Source: Semisulcospira habei
Lineage: Eukaryota; Mollusca; Gastropoda; Semisulcospiridae
Direction: 5' to 3'
Assembly: GCA_036245525.1 (NCBI GenBank)
Contig: BTPG01000007.1
Location: forward strand, 163,101,347 to 163,165,346
Length of the DNA: 64,000 bases
The notes under the pieces were generated by a model that did not search any database, was not told the DNA's origin, and worked only from the letters and a program-made list of their open reading frames with translations. Within the stretch, counting starts at the first letter, position 1. The number at the start of each line of letters is the position of its first letter. Shown piece by piece: positions 19,802-29,525 of this stretch. A program made the translations under genes and the position numbers.

Positions 19802-22800
19802 TGCGTGCGTGCGTGCGTGTGTGCGTGCGTGCGTGCGTGCGTGTGTGTGTGAGGGGGGGGGAGGGGGGGCGGTAGGAGGGTGGGGAGGGGGAGGATGAGT
19901 ACCTTCTGGCACCCCAATATTTATGGAGAAATACATATTTTTCTCGGAAAAATATTTTGGGAGAAAGGGGAAGTCATAAGAAATTGTGTTATATATACGA
20001 GCAAAAGAAATGGGACATTTTTGGATTGGAAACACTTAAGTTTTTTGCGTTTACGATGATTCCAAAAATGTCGCATTTCTTTTGCTCGTAATTGTAGTTT
20101 TTGACAGAGAAAAAATTGTCGGGAGAAAATATCACAAGATTTTTTACAAACGTCGCTACTTTGCATTGCATTTCATTTGAATAGGAGTACACTTGTAGCG
20201 TAGTCCCTGAGTGGATCTAGCTGGCATTTGACTAGGAGTACACTTGTAGCGTAGTCCCCGAGTGGGTCTAGCTGGCATTTGACTAGGAGTACATTTGTAG
20301 CGTAGTCCCCTAGTGGGTCTAGGTGGCATTTGACTAGGAGTACACCTGTAGCGTAGTCCCTGAGTGGATCTAGCTGGCATTTGACTAGGAGTACACTTGT
20401 AGCGTAGTCCCTGAGTGTGTCTAGCTGGGGAGAACTCCCGCACACTTGTAGCGTAGTTCCTGAGTGGATCTAGCTGGCATTTGACTAGGAGTACACTTGT
20501 AGCGTAGTCCCTGAATGGGTCTAGCTGGCATTTGACTAGGAGTACACTTGTAGCGTAGTCCCTGAGTGGGTCTAGGTGGCATTTGACTAGGAGTACACTT
20601 GTAGCGAAGTCCCTGAGTGGATCTAGCTGGCATTTGACTAGGAGTACACTTGTAGCGTAGTCCCCGAGTGGGTCTAGCTGGCATTTGACTAGGAGTACAC
20701 TTGTAGCGTAGTCCCCGAGTGGGTCTAGCTGGCATTTGACTAGGAGTACACTTGTAGCGTAGTCCCTGAGTGGATCTAGCTGGCATTTGACTAGGAGTAC
20801 ACTTGTAGCGAAGTCCCTGAGTGGGTCTAGCTGGCATTTGAATAGGAGTACACTTGTAACGCAGTCCCCGAGTGGATCTAGGTGGCATTTGACTAGGAGT
20901 ACACTTGTAGCGTAGTTCCCGAGTGGATCTAGCTGGCATTTGACTAGGAGTACACTTGTAGCGTAGTCCCCGAGTGGATCTAGCTGGCATTTGACTAGGA
21001 GTACACTTGTAGCGAAGTCCCTGAGTGGATCTAGCTGGCATTTGACTAGGAGTACACTTGTAGCGTAGTCCCTGAGTGGATCTAGCTGGCATTTGACTAG
21101 GAGTACACTTGTAGCGAAGTCCCTGAGTGGATCTAGCTGGCATTTGACTAGGAGTACACTTGTAGCGTAGTCCCCGAGTGGATCTAGCTGGCATTTGACT
21201 AGGAGTACACTTGTAGCGTAGTCCCCGAGTGGGTCTAGCTGGCATTTGACTAGGAGTACACTTGTAGCGTAGTCCCTGAGTGTATCTAGCTGGCATTTGA
21301 CTAGGAGTACACTTGTAGCGTAGTCCCCGAGTGGGTCTAGCTGGCATTTGACTAGGAGTACACTTGTAGCGTAGTCCCTGAGTGGATCTAGCTGGCATTT
21401 GACTAGGAGTACACTTGTAGCGTAGTCCCTGAGTGGGTCCAGCTGGCATTTGAATAGGAGTACACTTGTAACGCAGTCCCCGAGTGGATCTAGCTGGGGA
21501 GCAATCCCGCACACGACACTGGAGGAGACAAGTCAAATTTAACAAAAGGCATACACGTATGTACCATAAGGCAGCCGTCAAACTTTGTTACGTAAATATA
21601 CTGACGAGCAAAAGAAATGCGACATTTTTGGAATCGTCGGACACACTTTTGATTCTAAAAATGTCGCATTTCTTTCGATCGTCAGCATGGATGCACATTT
21701 TGTTACTAAGAAGCAGTTACAAAAAGAGCCACTCCAACTGACATGCACGGAAGTCCCTGACTGCTGGAGTGAAGCCGTGGTCCTTGATCATCATCTGGTA
21801 GAAGCTGGCGGATGCGCGGGGAAAGCGGGGCCGGTTGTCGTTGCCGTAGTCGTAGTAGTACAGACCCATCTTGGGCTTGTAGCCGGACGTCCACTCAAAC
21901 GTGTCCAACAGGGTCCAGATAAAGTATCCCTTTACGTTACACCCGTCAGAGATGGCTGAAGGCAAAATACACAATCAATTACACCACTGATATGATGGCT
22001 GAAGGCAAAATACACAATAAATTACACCACTGATACGGCGCAGGCACCTGCACACGTGCTGAAGGCAAAATACACATAATCAGATCACTACACCACTGAT
22101 ATGGCTGAAGGCAAACTACACAATTCCACTGATATGGCTGAAGGCAAAATACACAATAATTGCACCACTGATACGGCTGAAGGCAAAATACACAATACAA
22201 ATTACACCACTGATATGGCTGAAGGCAAAATACACAATCAATTACACCACTGATATGGCTGAAGGCAAAATACACAAATAAATTACACCACTGATATGGC
22301 TGAAGGCAAAATACACAATAAATTAAACCACTCGAGGGAGTTTTCCAAGTCACTACAAGTTGTTGTAATCTTGAAAGCGGCAGGACGAAATGCGTTTTTG
22401 TCATGTTTCAGAACCCCGAAACATGGCTGGTGATCAGATTATTAACCCTTTCACTGTCGAGAAAAACTGACCATACAAGAGGCATAGATCATCACGAGCC
22501 CCCGCATATGCGGGGGCTCGTGAGGATCTGTGCCTCTTGTTAAAACCACTTTGACGGCTGGGGGGATCTCTGAAGTTAAATTTTCAATGATTTCAAAAAC
22601 ACAGCCTGCGCTGACTGGCAGCGAAAGGGTTAATTCTTCAGATACAAATTTCCCGTGGTATATGCAAGAGGTTTTGTGTTTCTGTCGACAGGACGAGTCA
22701 GCCTGCGGGAATGCGACAACTGTCAAAATGCAAAACACAAGGAACTGATCATTTATGTAAACCAAACCTGTAAACCCATGCTTTACCTTTCAGGACGTTG

Positions 22801-25800
22801 TTGCTGTATTCACGGATGTACATGATGCGTTTCTGGTCCATCATGGTGCCGCAGTCTGCGAAGCCGTTCTCGGTGATGTAGACCTGTGGGTTGCTGTACG
22901 TTGTCCGTATGTAGTTGAGTAGTTTCCGCAGCCCAAATCCCGCCAGGCGCTGTTTACCTCCTCGTGGGTCCATGTCTGTACGGTATGCAAGGCTACGAAG
23001 GGAAAAACATACTTAGAAATGATAGGTCGTTATACCGTAATTGGCTCTGGAGGCAGACAGAATCGCGAGTCTGATACTTTTAGCGGTCTGTTTTAATCAA
23101 TTAAATTGCTTCTCTGCTCAGACAGACCACTCAATACATAGTTTCAAGTCCCTCCTTCCGAAATAATTCCCTTCCGTTCTGATCGTAAGGCGATCAGTAC
23201 AGCTCTGTAAGATATGCTGCTACTGAATGTTTCTGTGCACTTAGGTGCGACTATCCACCTTGTCCATTTTGAAACTTCAATGGGAGGTACTTGCACTAAA
23301 TTCCAGGTCGAAATAATGATTTTATGCTATGGCACAATTTCCGACTTGCGATCACCCCATGTCCGACTTGACATCAAAAGGGGTGGGGGGGGGGGGTGGG
23401 GGGGGGGAGGGGGTGCTGCAGAAATATGTGCTGTTTTCACACGTCAGTATAGACTAACGGCCTATGGACTGATATTAAAAAAAACAAAAACATGTGGCAT
23501 TAGCAATTTGCACACACATGGGTACAACTAAGAGAGGTGTCCGACTCCCGATCCACTCATCACGCTATTACTCTATGGCTACCGGTAGCCAAAGGGTTAA
23601 GTCGCTGGAGAGTTACCGAGGAGGGATACTATAAGTTATTGGTCGCAGGGGTTTGCTAATGGCAGCCAACGTGGGCCCGATGGCCTGTTGTGCACTGGGA
23701 AGAGGCTTACAGATTCTCACCGCACTTCGGCCTTCATCATGGTTCAGCGTGTTTTTTGCCTCACTTTCTCCTTGTATAAATTTACATTTGCGATGGCATA
23801 TTTTCTCTGGACGAGGTGTTGTAGCATATAATTAACCCCATTGGGCATTGCAGCGATCAGTACTGTAAACAGTACCGGTGTTTGCATGCACAAAGGGAGT
23901 TAAAGCGATCTGCTCCACGCAGGCTTTGATTTCTATAATTCGCCGATACAACGGGATATCCATGCTGTCTTGCCTCAACTAAGATTTTCTCGGCCCTTCT
24001 GGTCACAATCCATGCGAGTAATAATAACACGTACCAGAGGTTTTCCACTGCCTTTTGAACATAACGGGAGGAACTCTCCTGCTAGCTGCTACAAAGGAGA
24101 AGGTGAAGAGAAACGTGTTGGATTTTACGACATTCAAACGTAATAATGCAAGCTGGTCCTTTCTGTCCATCATTATTGTAAGACATACAGGTTAACACAT
24201 TCTACCCGAGGACCGAAATCCCCAAATTTTGAAGGTGCCCTCTGAAGGACTGCATTAAGCATTACAATTCCAGAGAGAGATCGAGCATGATAGTTCAAGG
24301 GTGGTGCCAGAATAGCTTGGCGCCTACGGGCGCCAAGCTATTCTGGCACCACCCTTGAACTATCATGCTCGATCCATGTCTTATTATGGTGTGCCCGGGC
24401 TGAATGAGTTAAGAACATTTATAAAGAGATATTGCAAACTGTTAACCCCTTTACTGCCTAGAGTAGATCGCTTTAAGGACTAGAACCCACCCTGGATACG
24501 AGTAGTCCGTAGTAAAGTCGATGCCCTGGTCGCGGTAGAAGCCGAAGCTGTCGGAGGTATCGCCGCCATGAGTATTAGCCACCAGCTTCGTGTTGTAATG
24601 GTTCAAACCCAGGAAGTCCAAAGCGTCTGGAAATAGCAGTATATGCGTCGCTCCGTGATTTGTTTTAATCCTTTGGCTGTCGGTAGCGGTTTTTGTCTAC
24701 CGTTATCGACCGTCGCGGATGTTTCGCAGCAGAAACACTTCAGTTAACCGCAGCTTTAAAGCTGCGATTAACTGAATTGTTTCTGCTGCGAAACATCGGC
24801 GAATGAGGCACACAGTGTTTTGTATTTAGCCCGTTTTATACTGAGCCCTTTCCTGCACTCACGGCAGATTGTGCTTTTGAAATCATTGTAATCGCCAAAG
24901 ATACCCATCTGTCGAAGGAAAATGGGTACAGAGTAGTTTCAGGAAGAGACATAGACCACCACGAGCCCTCACAACTGCGGGGGCTCATGAAGATCTATAC
25001 ATCTTGCAGTTGGGTGGTGTTCAATGTTTCTCGTCATTGAAGGGGGTTCATATTGATTACCATGGTAGCCAGTGACCTACTTTTGTTCATCTGCTTCTCC
25101 TGATCGGTGAACGTCTGTAGTGGTGACGTCACGCCCAGGCGGTTTGCCTTCTGTCGAAGCTTGGTTTTCATTGCGTCCGGGTAGTCCCCCTTGAGCAGCG
25201 GCTCAGCGAAGAGGCCGAGACGGAAAGTGAGGGCAAGGTCAGACGCTTCAAGGTCATTGTGACCTTGGGACTTGGGCTCGTACCACTCCGAGTCCAGAGT
25301 GATCCCTACTTTGCCTGCAAGACCAACTCTGAGCAGTTCTCAAACAGTTTGCAAAGCAGTCACTCATATGACGTATATTACAGTGACCCATCGTTACGTA
25401 TACAACAAATTATATGTGAGGTAAACGAGGCGCAGAGACTACAGCGGTTCAAGCTAGGTGACTGAAACTGAACATGTAACTATATACATGTGTCTATCAT
25501 GATAGTCCAAGAGTAGCCAGTTGTAAAGCTAGTTATAGGCATGACTCTTGAATTGTGACAGACACCTCCAGCAGAGGTACGGAAAGTGAACGATGTAAAT
25601 AAGGCACAGTAGTTTCAGGCTGACCTGTCTGAGAAGCCCTGTATGTGTTGTTGTACAGGTGGTACGCGGCCACGTGTGATTTGATGATGTTGTGGGCCAC
25701 CAGGTAGGTGGCGTTGTCTTGCTTCAGGCCAGGTGCAAACTCACCCGTCTCGTGACCCATCCAGCTCACAATGAACGGCTCGTTAAACGTGATCCAGTGT

Positions 25801-27937
25801 TTCACCTGAATAAACAACGCATTTGATACGTGCAGCATGGAAGAATCCTTGCATAAGTAACATAAGTATGTCCACACTATGTGCGCATGACAGCGCGCAC
25901 ATAGTGTATAATTATCTACTTTATGCTACAGTAGAATAGAAATTATACATTTGGCTGTTGGTGGCGGTTAATTTCGCTATGATTCATGTAGGAATCATGA
26001 CAAGCAAAACCGCTACCGACAGCCAAAGGGTTAACAGCCTGAGAAAAAACGTTCCGAAACTGTTCCGAGAGAATCGACATTGAGAATGCTTTTCGCTTTT
26101 GAAAATAGTTCAGACTCCTTACCCTATCGCCGTAGGACCTGAAGCAGAGGTCTGCGTAGTCCCTGAAGTGGCCAATAGTGTCTGTGTTGAGCCATCCGCC
26201 CTTGTCCTGCAGGCCTTGCGGCAGGTCCCAGTGGTACAGCGTGACGAGGGGCTGGATTTGGTGTGCCAGCAGCGCGTCTATCAAGTCGCTGTAGTGTTTG
26301 ACGCCCACCTGGTTCACTGAACTGTTCGTGCCGTCAGGCATCAGACGGGCCCAGGAGATGGAGAACCGGTAATGAGTCACCTGTACACAGCGTACCGGCA
26401 CACGTTGACACATACACGCAAGAACCAATTGCTTGCCTGGTTATGCCCCGTAACCCTGCGTGTCTGGGCTTCAGGCTGGCATGTGTTAGCAGCTGAATGA
26501 CAAGAAACGCGTCTGCTTTTTTGAAAACTGTTGTTGTGGTGTCCTATCTATTCAATCTTACGATTGCTTTTGTACCGACTTAACACATTCTGCACTATCG
26601 CTGACACAGACGTACCGCACTGGTTGTCTCCCGCGATTCGCTACCGCTGGTCAGCGGTAGTGAATAGAGAAAAACAATCAGTGTGACTACGTACTGTCGT
26701 CTAGAGGTGTGCCGACACCATTTTGAGCTTCGGTGCCAGTGATAAATTACATAATATATACAGACCTCGCCTGGAAACTGCTCTTACCACAAACCCATGC
26801 ACCCACCCTCCCACCCCTTTCTGCTTTATGTGTGTTAAAGTCACCCTGCTGCTGACAAACACTGACCCCGAGCTCCACCAAGAGCGCCACGTCCTTCTGG
26901 TACATCTCGTAGGACTTGGCCGCCCAATCCCCATTGGACCCGTCAATCACGTGACCAGCCTCGTGCGTGAACGTATCCCAGATGCTCGGCCCTTTGCCTG
27001 TACACAGTGGATTTATTAATCAATCCTCACAAACCAAGTAGATATGGCTAACGTTAGTAGAAATGGTACACGTGCCAAGTGGAATTACTTAGCGCTGGAC
27101 AGACAAACGGCTGAGTCCCGTGTCCCCGAGTAATTCTCTTTGGCACGTACTCATCAATCGCTTTTAGAAACACTTTTACACTTTACTTTCGTCAGAGAAG
27201 TACTAATTGAATTACTCGCTTTCATCTTCTTGATCTATTCATTGACTGCTTGACTGCCTGTCTTCCTTGCTGCTTGCTTTTCTCATTCAATGCCCGACTA
27301 AATTAACTTTCTCACTGACTGTTTGACTCGTTGCCATTTAAAGATCATAGAAGAATTAAGGCACAATATTTTAAATGGTAAAGTTGAACTAATGTCGAGT
27401 TGGACTGCATGTCAAGTTGGGCTAAATGTCAAGTTGGAATGTCAAGATGGGAACCAAGTCCTCGGGCCGACGCTATACGTCGGTCCGCTAACCGTTTGCT
27501 TACAAAGACAGCGACCGCATAGAATTCGCATTGCTGTCATAATTTCATTAACAGACACTTGTATGGTACTATGGCTTTGCGCTGCCTCATCGTTCAATTG
27601 GGATCGAAGAGGACAATAGCTGTGAAATTGTCGTATAGCGTTGCGGCCGGGAACGCAATACGACACTTTCGCAGCTATTGATGCGGGGCTCTTTGAACAA
27701 GTTAACCATTTGCCTGTCGGCAGCGCCACCGACAGTCAAAGGGTGAAAGGCGGCCTTACCGTCCCAGTCCCAGGCGCCCTCAATTTGGTAGGCGGCCGTG
27801 GCCACACCAAAGGCGAAATCGTCAGGAAACCGACCCAGCTGGATCACGTGACCACTGCCGTCGTCAGCACCCCTCGTGACGTCAGCGCAGGCCAGTAAGA
27901 CCCAGCACAGAACGACAGCACTCCGCGGGCCGAACAT
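12138..27937 (-). CDS. GH1-B: complete two-domain GH1 beta-glycosidase gene
   Basis: Sixteen exons (coordinates in the following entries) splice to 2985 nt, 994 aa: signal peptide 1-23, GH1 domain 1 about 30-512, domain 2 about 515-990, stop 11 residues after the last conserved segment. Domain 1 has TFNEP (E198) and ITENG (E414). Domain 2 has TFNEA (E686, Pro replaced by Ala) and ITESG (E895, Asn replaced by Ser); both catalytic Glu are kept. No C-terminal membrane segment is visible, so unlike mammalian lactase-phlorizin hydrolase the product is probably secreted. Exon phases 1-0-0-1-1-2-1-1 repeat exactly in the two domains. Domain 1 is nearly identical to GH1-A; exons 10-13 are nearly identical to GH1-C. 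Start 27937 was chosen as in GH1-A. Confidence 0.9.
12613..12694. repeat. Fold-back family B copy
   Basis: CATGATAACTCAAGGGTAGT ... hairpin with GTACCAG in one arm and CTGGTAC in the other, where most copies have GTGCCAG/CTGGCAC. Downstream of the intron before GH1-B exon 16. Confidence 0.82.
12921..13038. repeat. Long GC-rich palindrome
   Basis: GCAAATCCG... CCACCGCGTGCGCGCCACC paired with GGTGGCGCGCACGCGGTGG ... GGATTTGC, arms about 48 nt. GH1-B intron 15. Confidence 0.8.
13494..13586. repeat. Fold-back family C copy
   Basis: ACCCTTTGGCTGTCGGTAG ... CTACCGACAG-type arms around GATTTCTGAAGGAATC, right end AAGGGTTAA; 25 bp from GH1-B exon 15. A partial second copy lies at 13420-13493. Confidence 0.8.
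13611..13792 (-). CDS. GH1-B exon 15: nucleophile of domain 2
   Basis: [12 protein letters not shown]... [13 protein letters not shown]... NEMLK; nucleophile E895 in ESG rather than ENG. 182 bp, acceptor CCTGCAG, donor GTAACA. Confidence 0.89.
14190..14276. repeat. Fold-back family B copy
   Basis: Arms GGTGGTGCCAGAATAGC / GCTATTCTGGCACCACC around GGCGCCCACAGGCGCC. In the GH1-B intron before exon 15. Confidence 0.85.
14410..14539 (-). CDS. GH1-B exon 14
   Basis: [16 protein letters not shown]... to TCWPE; 130 bp, donor GTAAGT, phase 2. The 2.2-kb intron before it holds a LINE 3' end and G-rich satellite. Confidence 0.88.
14565..14604. repeat. (GT)n microsatellite
   Basis: About 20 GT units at the edge of the LINE 3' end. 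Confidence 0.95.
14590..15103 (+). mobile_element. LINE 3' end with (ATT)n tail
   Basis: Encodes [20 protein letters not shown] ... [20 protein letters not shown] ... LKTHLFQQF and stop (14906-14908), the conserved C-terminal tail of Jockey/CR1-group ORF2, followed by a short UTR and (ATT)n. It lies antisense in the GH1-B intron between exons 13 and 14, starting at a (GT)n run (14565-14604). Confidence 0.75.
15070..15168. repeat. (ATT)n then (GT)n microsatellite
   Basis: About nine ATT units (LINE tail) followed by over 30 GT units. Confidence 0.95.
16000..16322. repeat. G-rich minisatellite, about 31-bp unit
   Basis: Repeats of GATGGTGGTGGTGTAGCGGT plus GGGGTGGGGG. Strong G-quadruplex potential on the plus strand. 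GH1-B intron 13. Confidence 0.85.
16712..16951 (-). CDS. GH1-B exon 13
   Basis: [20 protein letters not shown] to EEEKRLNK; 240 bp, donor GTATTC. Its 5' end with acceptor TGTTACAG is repeated twice upstream (108-bp period), and its 3' end with the donor is repeated once downstream near 16588-16618. Confidence 0.89.
16905..17170. repeat. 108-bp triplication of the GH1-B exon 13 start
   Basis: GTGAACGG starts at 16906, 17014 and 17122, a 108-bp period. Each unit holds an acceptor (TGTTACAG) and the codons for [15 protein letters not shown]. The middle upstream copy reads ACA TGA directly after these codons. Confidence 0.88.
17563..17746 (-). CDS. GH1-B exon 12: acid/base of domain 2
   Basis: [19 protein letters not shown] to ARFHG; acid/base E686 kept while the following Pro is Ala. 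184 bp, donor GTATGT, phase 1. Confidence 0.9.
17883..17960. repeat. Fold-back family C copy
   Basis: TTAACTCTTTGGCTCTCGG to CTACCGACAGCCAAAG, centre TTCCTGCAGGAA. GH1-B intron between exons 11 and 12. Confidence 0.78.
18051..18311 (-). CDS. GH1-B exon 11
   Basis: [17 protein letters not shown]... [10 protein letters not shown]... to FGDR; 261 bp, donor GTGAGT. Almost base-for-base identical to GH1-C exon 11, though the neighbouring introns are unrelated. Confidence 0.91.
18546..18673 (-). CDS. GH1-B exon 10
   Basis: [19 protein letters not shown]... [16 protein letters not shown]... to DLG; 128 bp, donor GTCAGT, phase 0. Confidence 0.89.
18799..18890. repeat. Fold-back family C, full-length TTAA-bounded copy
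   Basis: 92 bp, TTAACCCTTTGCGTGTCGG to GCAAAAGGTTAA with a perfect centre (GATTCCTATAGGAATC). GH1-B intron 9. Confidence 0.86.
19193..19330. repeat. Family B fold-back nested in a family C element
   Basis: TTAACCCTTTGGTTGTCGG (family C end) is interrupted at about 19216 by a family B hairpin (19221-19303), after which the family C centre GATGATTCCTGCAGGATC continues. GH1-A near 300-365 has the family C remnant without the insert. Confidence 0.7.
19336..19363. repeat. Long poly-G run
   Basis: About 27 consecutive G; the matching GH1-A site (373-378) has five. Confidence 0.85.
19525..19629 (-). CDS. GH1-B exon 9: start of domain 2
   Basis: [20 protein letters not shown] to EGAWNADG; 105 bp. 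Acceptor TTCTTGCAG, donor GTAACG. Confidence 0.89.
19758..19880. repeat. (GT)n/(GTGC)n and G-rich microsatellite
   Basis: (GT)n passes into GCGTGCGT and then G-runs. GH1-B intron 8. Confidence 0.93.
19998..20089. repeat. Fold-back family A copy 4
   Basis: CGAGCAAAAGAAATGGGAC ... GTCGCATTTCTTTTGCTCG, in the GH1-B intron equivalent to copy 1 but with a different centre. Confidence 0.8.
20185..21490. repeat. 51-bp minisatellite, about 25 units
   Basis: Unit CTAGCTGGCATTTGACTAGG plus AGTACACTTGTAGCGTAGTC plus CCTGAGTGGAT. As 51 is a multiple of 3 and the unit has no stop in two minus frames, it leaves 452- and 386-codon open frames that are not genes. Variants GTAACGC at 20856 and 21468 lie exactly 612 bp (12 units) apart. 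Lies in GH1-B intron 8; GH1-A has about one unit at the same place (1915-1950). Confidence 0.92.
21603..21685. repeat. Fold-back family A copy 5
   Basis: Equivalent to copy 2 in the GH1-A/GH1-B duplication; shorter loop. Ends TTTCTTTCGATCGTCAG as in copy 2. Confidence 0.8.
21743..21955 (-). CDS. GH1-B exon 8: end of domain 1
   Basis: [22 protein letters not shown] to AVRDFRA; 213 bp, donor GTCAGT. The acceptor TTGCCTTCAG is the last of nine near-identical copies spread over 21954-22330. Confidence 0.89.
21954..22330. repeat. 40-bp tandem array repeating the exon 8 acceptor
   Basis: Nine copies, counting the real site, of GGCTGAAGGCAAAATACACA plus AATAAATTACACCACTGATA. On the gene strand each contains TTTTGCCTTCAG followed by CCATATCAG, like the real TTGCCTTCAG|CCATCTC. 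GH1-A and GH1-C have one copy only. Confidence 0.85.
22442..22633. repeat. Fold-back family D, full-length TTAA-bounded copy
   Basis: 192 bp, TTAACCCTTTCACTGTCGAG to CTGGCAGCGAAAGGGTTAA, hairpin 22476-22539 with CACGAGCCC/GGGCTCGTG in both arms where most copies have CATGAGCCC. GH1-B intron 7. Confidence 0.86.
22787..22992 (-). CDS. GH1-B exon 7: nucleophile of domain 1
   Basis: [14 protein letters not shown]... [12 protein letters not shown], nucleophile E414; 206 bp, acceptor CTTCGTAG, donor GTAAAG. Confidence 0.9.
23834..23901. repeat. Fold-back family F copy
   Basis: TTAACCCCATTGGGCATTGC ... TTGCATGCACAAAGGGAGTTAA around CAGTACTGTAAACAGTACCG; TTAA at both ends. Confidence 0.68.
24192..24412. 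repeat. Fold-back family B, full-length TTAA-bounded copy
   Basis: A 221-bp element from TTAACACATTC to GAATGAGTTAA with imperfect terminal inverted repeats and a near-perfect central hairpin (about 24281-24373). In the GH1-B intron between exons 6 and 7. Confidence 0.85.
24491..24626 (-). CDS. GH1-B exon 6
   Basis: [16 protein letters not shown]... to DYSYP; 136 bp, donor GTGGGT, phase 2. The split codon at the next junction gives Gly here and Ser in GH1-A. Confidence 0.88.
24664..24797. repeat. Fold-back with family C-like end
   Basis: TTTAATCCTTTGGCTGTCGG at the left, followed by a different near-perfect 80-bp palindrome (24718-24797, arms GATGTTTCGCAGCAGAAAC, centre AGCTTTAAAGCT). GH1-B intron 5. 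Confidence 0.75.
24845..25055. repeat. Fold-back family D copy
   Basis: Outer AGCCCTTTCCTGCACTCACG to TCATTGAAGGGGG with hairpin 24940-25015 (CATAGACC... AGATCTATACATCTTGC). GH1-B intron 5, 25 bp from exon 5. Confidence 0.72.
25081..25314 (-). CDS. GH1-B exon 5
   Basis: [16 protein letters not shown]... to KQMNK; 234 bp. Acceptor CTTGCAG, donor GTAGGT. Confidence 0.9.
25625..25805 (-). CDS. GH1-B exon 4: acid/base of domain 1
   Basis: [19 protein letters not shown], with acid/base E198; 181 bp, donor GTCAGC, phase 1. Confidence 0.91.
25948..26033. repeat. Fold-back family C copy
   Basis: TTTGGCTGTTGGTGGCGG ... CCGCTACCGACAGCCAAAGG and TTAA at the right. GH1-B intron 3. Confidence 0.78.
26123..26380 (-). 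CDS. GH1-B exon 3
   Basis: [10 protein letters not shown] to SYGDR, with VTLYHWDLP (His153). 258 bp, donor GTAAGG, phase 0. Confidence 0.91.
26867..26997 (-). CDS. GH1-B exon 2
   Basis: [17 protein letters not shown]... [15 protein letters not shown]... to ELG; 131 bp, donor GTCAGT. Confidence 0.9.
27615..27679. repeat. Fold-back family I, GH1-B copy
   Basis: Same element as 7281-7338 in the duplicated segment, left arm GCTGTGAAATTGTCGTATAG. Confidence 0.7.
27760..27937 (-). CDS. GH1-B exon 1: signal peptide and GH1 start
   Basis: 178 bp as in GH1-A, with a single residue change in the signal peptide (VVLAC to VLLAC). Ends at donor GTAAGG, phase 1. Confidence 0.9.
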
Positions 27938-28799
27938 TGTGGTGGAGATACTGAGAGTAAACGTCAGAACATAATTACTATGGTGTGTTTGTACAGTCAT
28001 TCAGTTAGCCCTGCCGCCGTGCAGAGGCGATGCACAGACCAAGAAGGTGCAGAGCCAGATTTTTTATTCGAAAACCGCGATATACTCACGTACCAATGTT
28101 CCGTTCTAATTTCAGAGAAGAACCCAACGGAGAAAGAAATACGCTTAGAAATGACAATTACAAACAAAATTTATTAATATTTCGGGTAAAATTACCCTTC
28201 TTAAAAACAGACAAACAAACAAATATGGAGATGAGTCGCTACTTATCTTATCGCGGAAGGAATGTGGCAATAAGATAAGATACGATAAGTGGCGACTGAT
28301 CTCTGCACGTGTCTGTTTGTGTGTATATTTTAATATTAATTGTGTTGTAACTGTCTTTTCTAAGCGTGTTTTTTTCTCCGTTGGGTTCTTCTCTGCATTT
28401 TACACGCTTGGCAGTAACCTTTTTGGTTTGCATTGCGTATTTTTTGTTCTAATCTCAGTCTTACTTATTATAGGCCTATAAGCACCCCGTATATCACCGC
28501 AAATAACAAGTCCGTTATTGATTCATACAAGGCACAATTTGTGGCTCGTGATATGTCCATAACCTCAAAAGCAAGATCCCAGTCTCGTCCCACTTCATGA
28601 ACCATGCGCAAGTAACAGTTAAAATTATAAAGTAGCACACGACACTCCCCATCCCTGGTATGCACACTGTAACGTACCACCGCTATGTCTCATATCTATG
28701 ATGCGTAGTCTCGATCTAGTTATGTACCAACGTTATGTCTGATACCTTTGATGTGTAGTCTGGATCTAGTTATGTACCAACGCACCGGTTTGGTACCGG

Positions 28800-29035
28800 T
28801 TTGAAGCCACTTTATAAATTTCAAATACAAGCGATCAAAATGTCCGAAATCTCAGTAGCTGAACTGACCCTTCGCACCACATGAATGTCCTGTGTCTGCC
28901 TTGTACTGTGTTTGTCTTCAGAGTAAATACGTGTGTGTCACGTGAGCGTGCCTGTTGGGTTCAGTTCGCGGCGCTTTGAGCCGATTCGCAGAATTGGGAA
29001 AAGCGCCTATATAATAACTGGTATTATTATTATTT
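28800..29035 (+). mobile_element. SINE or LINE 3' end with (ATT)n tail
   Basis: Contains GGTTCAGTTCGCGGCGCTTT, then GCGCCTATATAATAACTGG and (ATT)n. The reverse complement of 53388-53555 shares the same core. It interrupts the 50-bp satellite upstream of GH1-B. Confidence 0.6.
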
Positions 29036-29399
29036 TGTACCACGCCATGTCTCATATCTATAATGTGTAGTCTAGATCTAGTTATGTACTAACGCTATGT
29101 CTCATATATATGATGTGTGTCTGGATCTAGTTATGTAACAACGCTACGTCTCATATCTATGATGTGTAGTCTGGATCTAGTTATGTACCAACACTACGTC
29201 TCATATCTATGATGTGTGGTCTGGATCTAGTTATGTAACAACGCTACGTCTCATATCTATGATGTGTAGTCTGGATCTAGTTATGTACCAACACTACGTC
29301 TCATATCTATGATGTGTACTCTGGATCTAGTTATGTACCAACGCTGTGTCTCATATCTATGATGTGTAGTCTGGATCTAGTTATGTACCAACGCTATGT

Positions 29400-29525
29400 C
29401 AAGAGTCAAGAGTTTTTATTGATGTTGGCACTTCGGCCATTTTCACATGGAGAGCGTATACATATATCAGTTCAATACCGCAAGAACATGACCTGGGGTA
29501 TATTGACATATCTGTGTGGTCCTTA
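29400..29525. mobile_element. Short insertion inside the 50-bp satellite
   Basis: About 125 bp starting AAGAGTCAAGAGTTTTTATT interrupts the satellite array, whose unit resumes at 29525. It looks like a retroelement end, but no coding motif is visible. Confidence 0.4.

Noticed and set aside
20185..21490. CRISPR-like regular repeats
   Set aside because: Units are contiguous with no unique spacers, and the surroundings are a eukaryotic intron.
20156..21581. Open frames of 452 and 386 codons on the minus strand with 17-residue repeats
   Set aside because: They exist only because the 51-bp satellite unit is a multiple of three without stops. There is no start context, domain or splice link, and GH1-A has a single unit in the same place.
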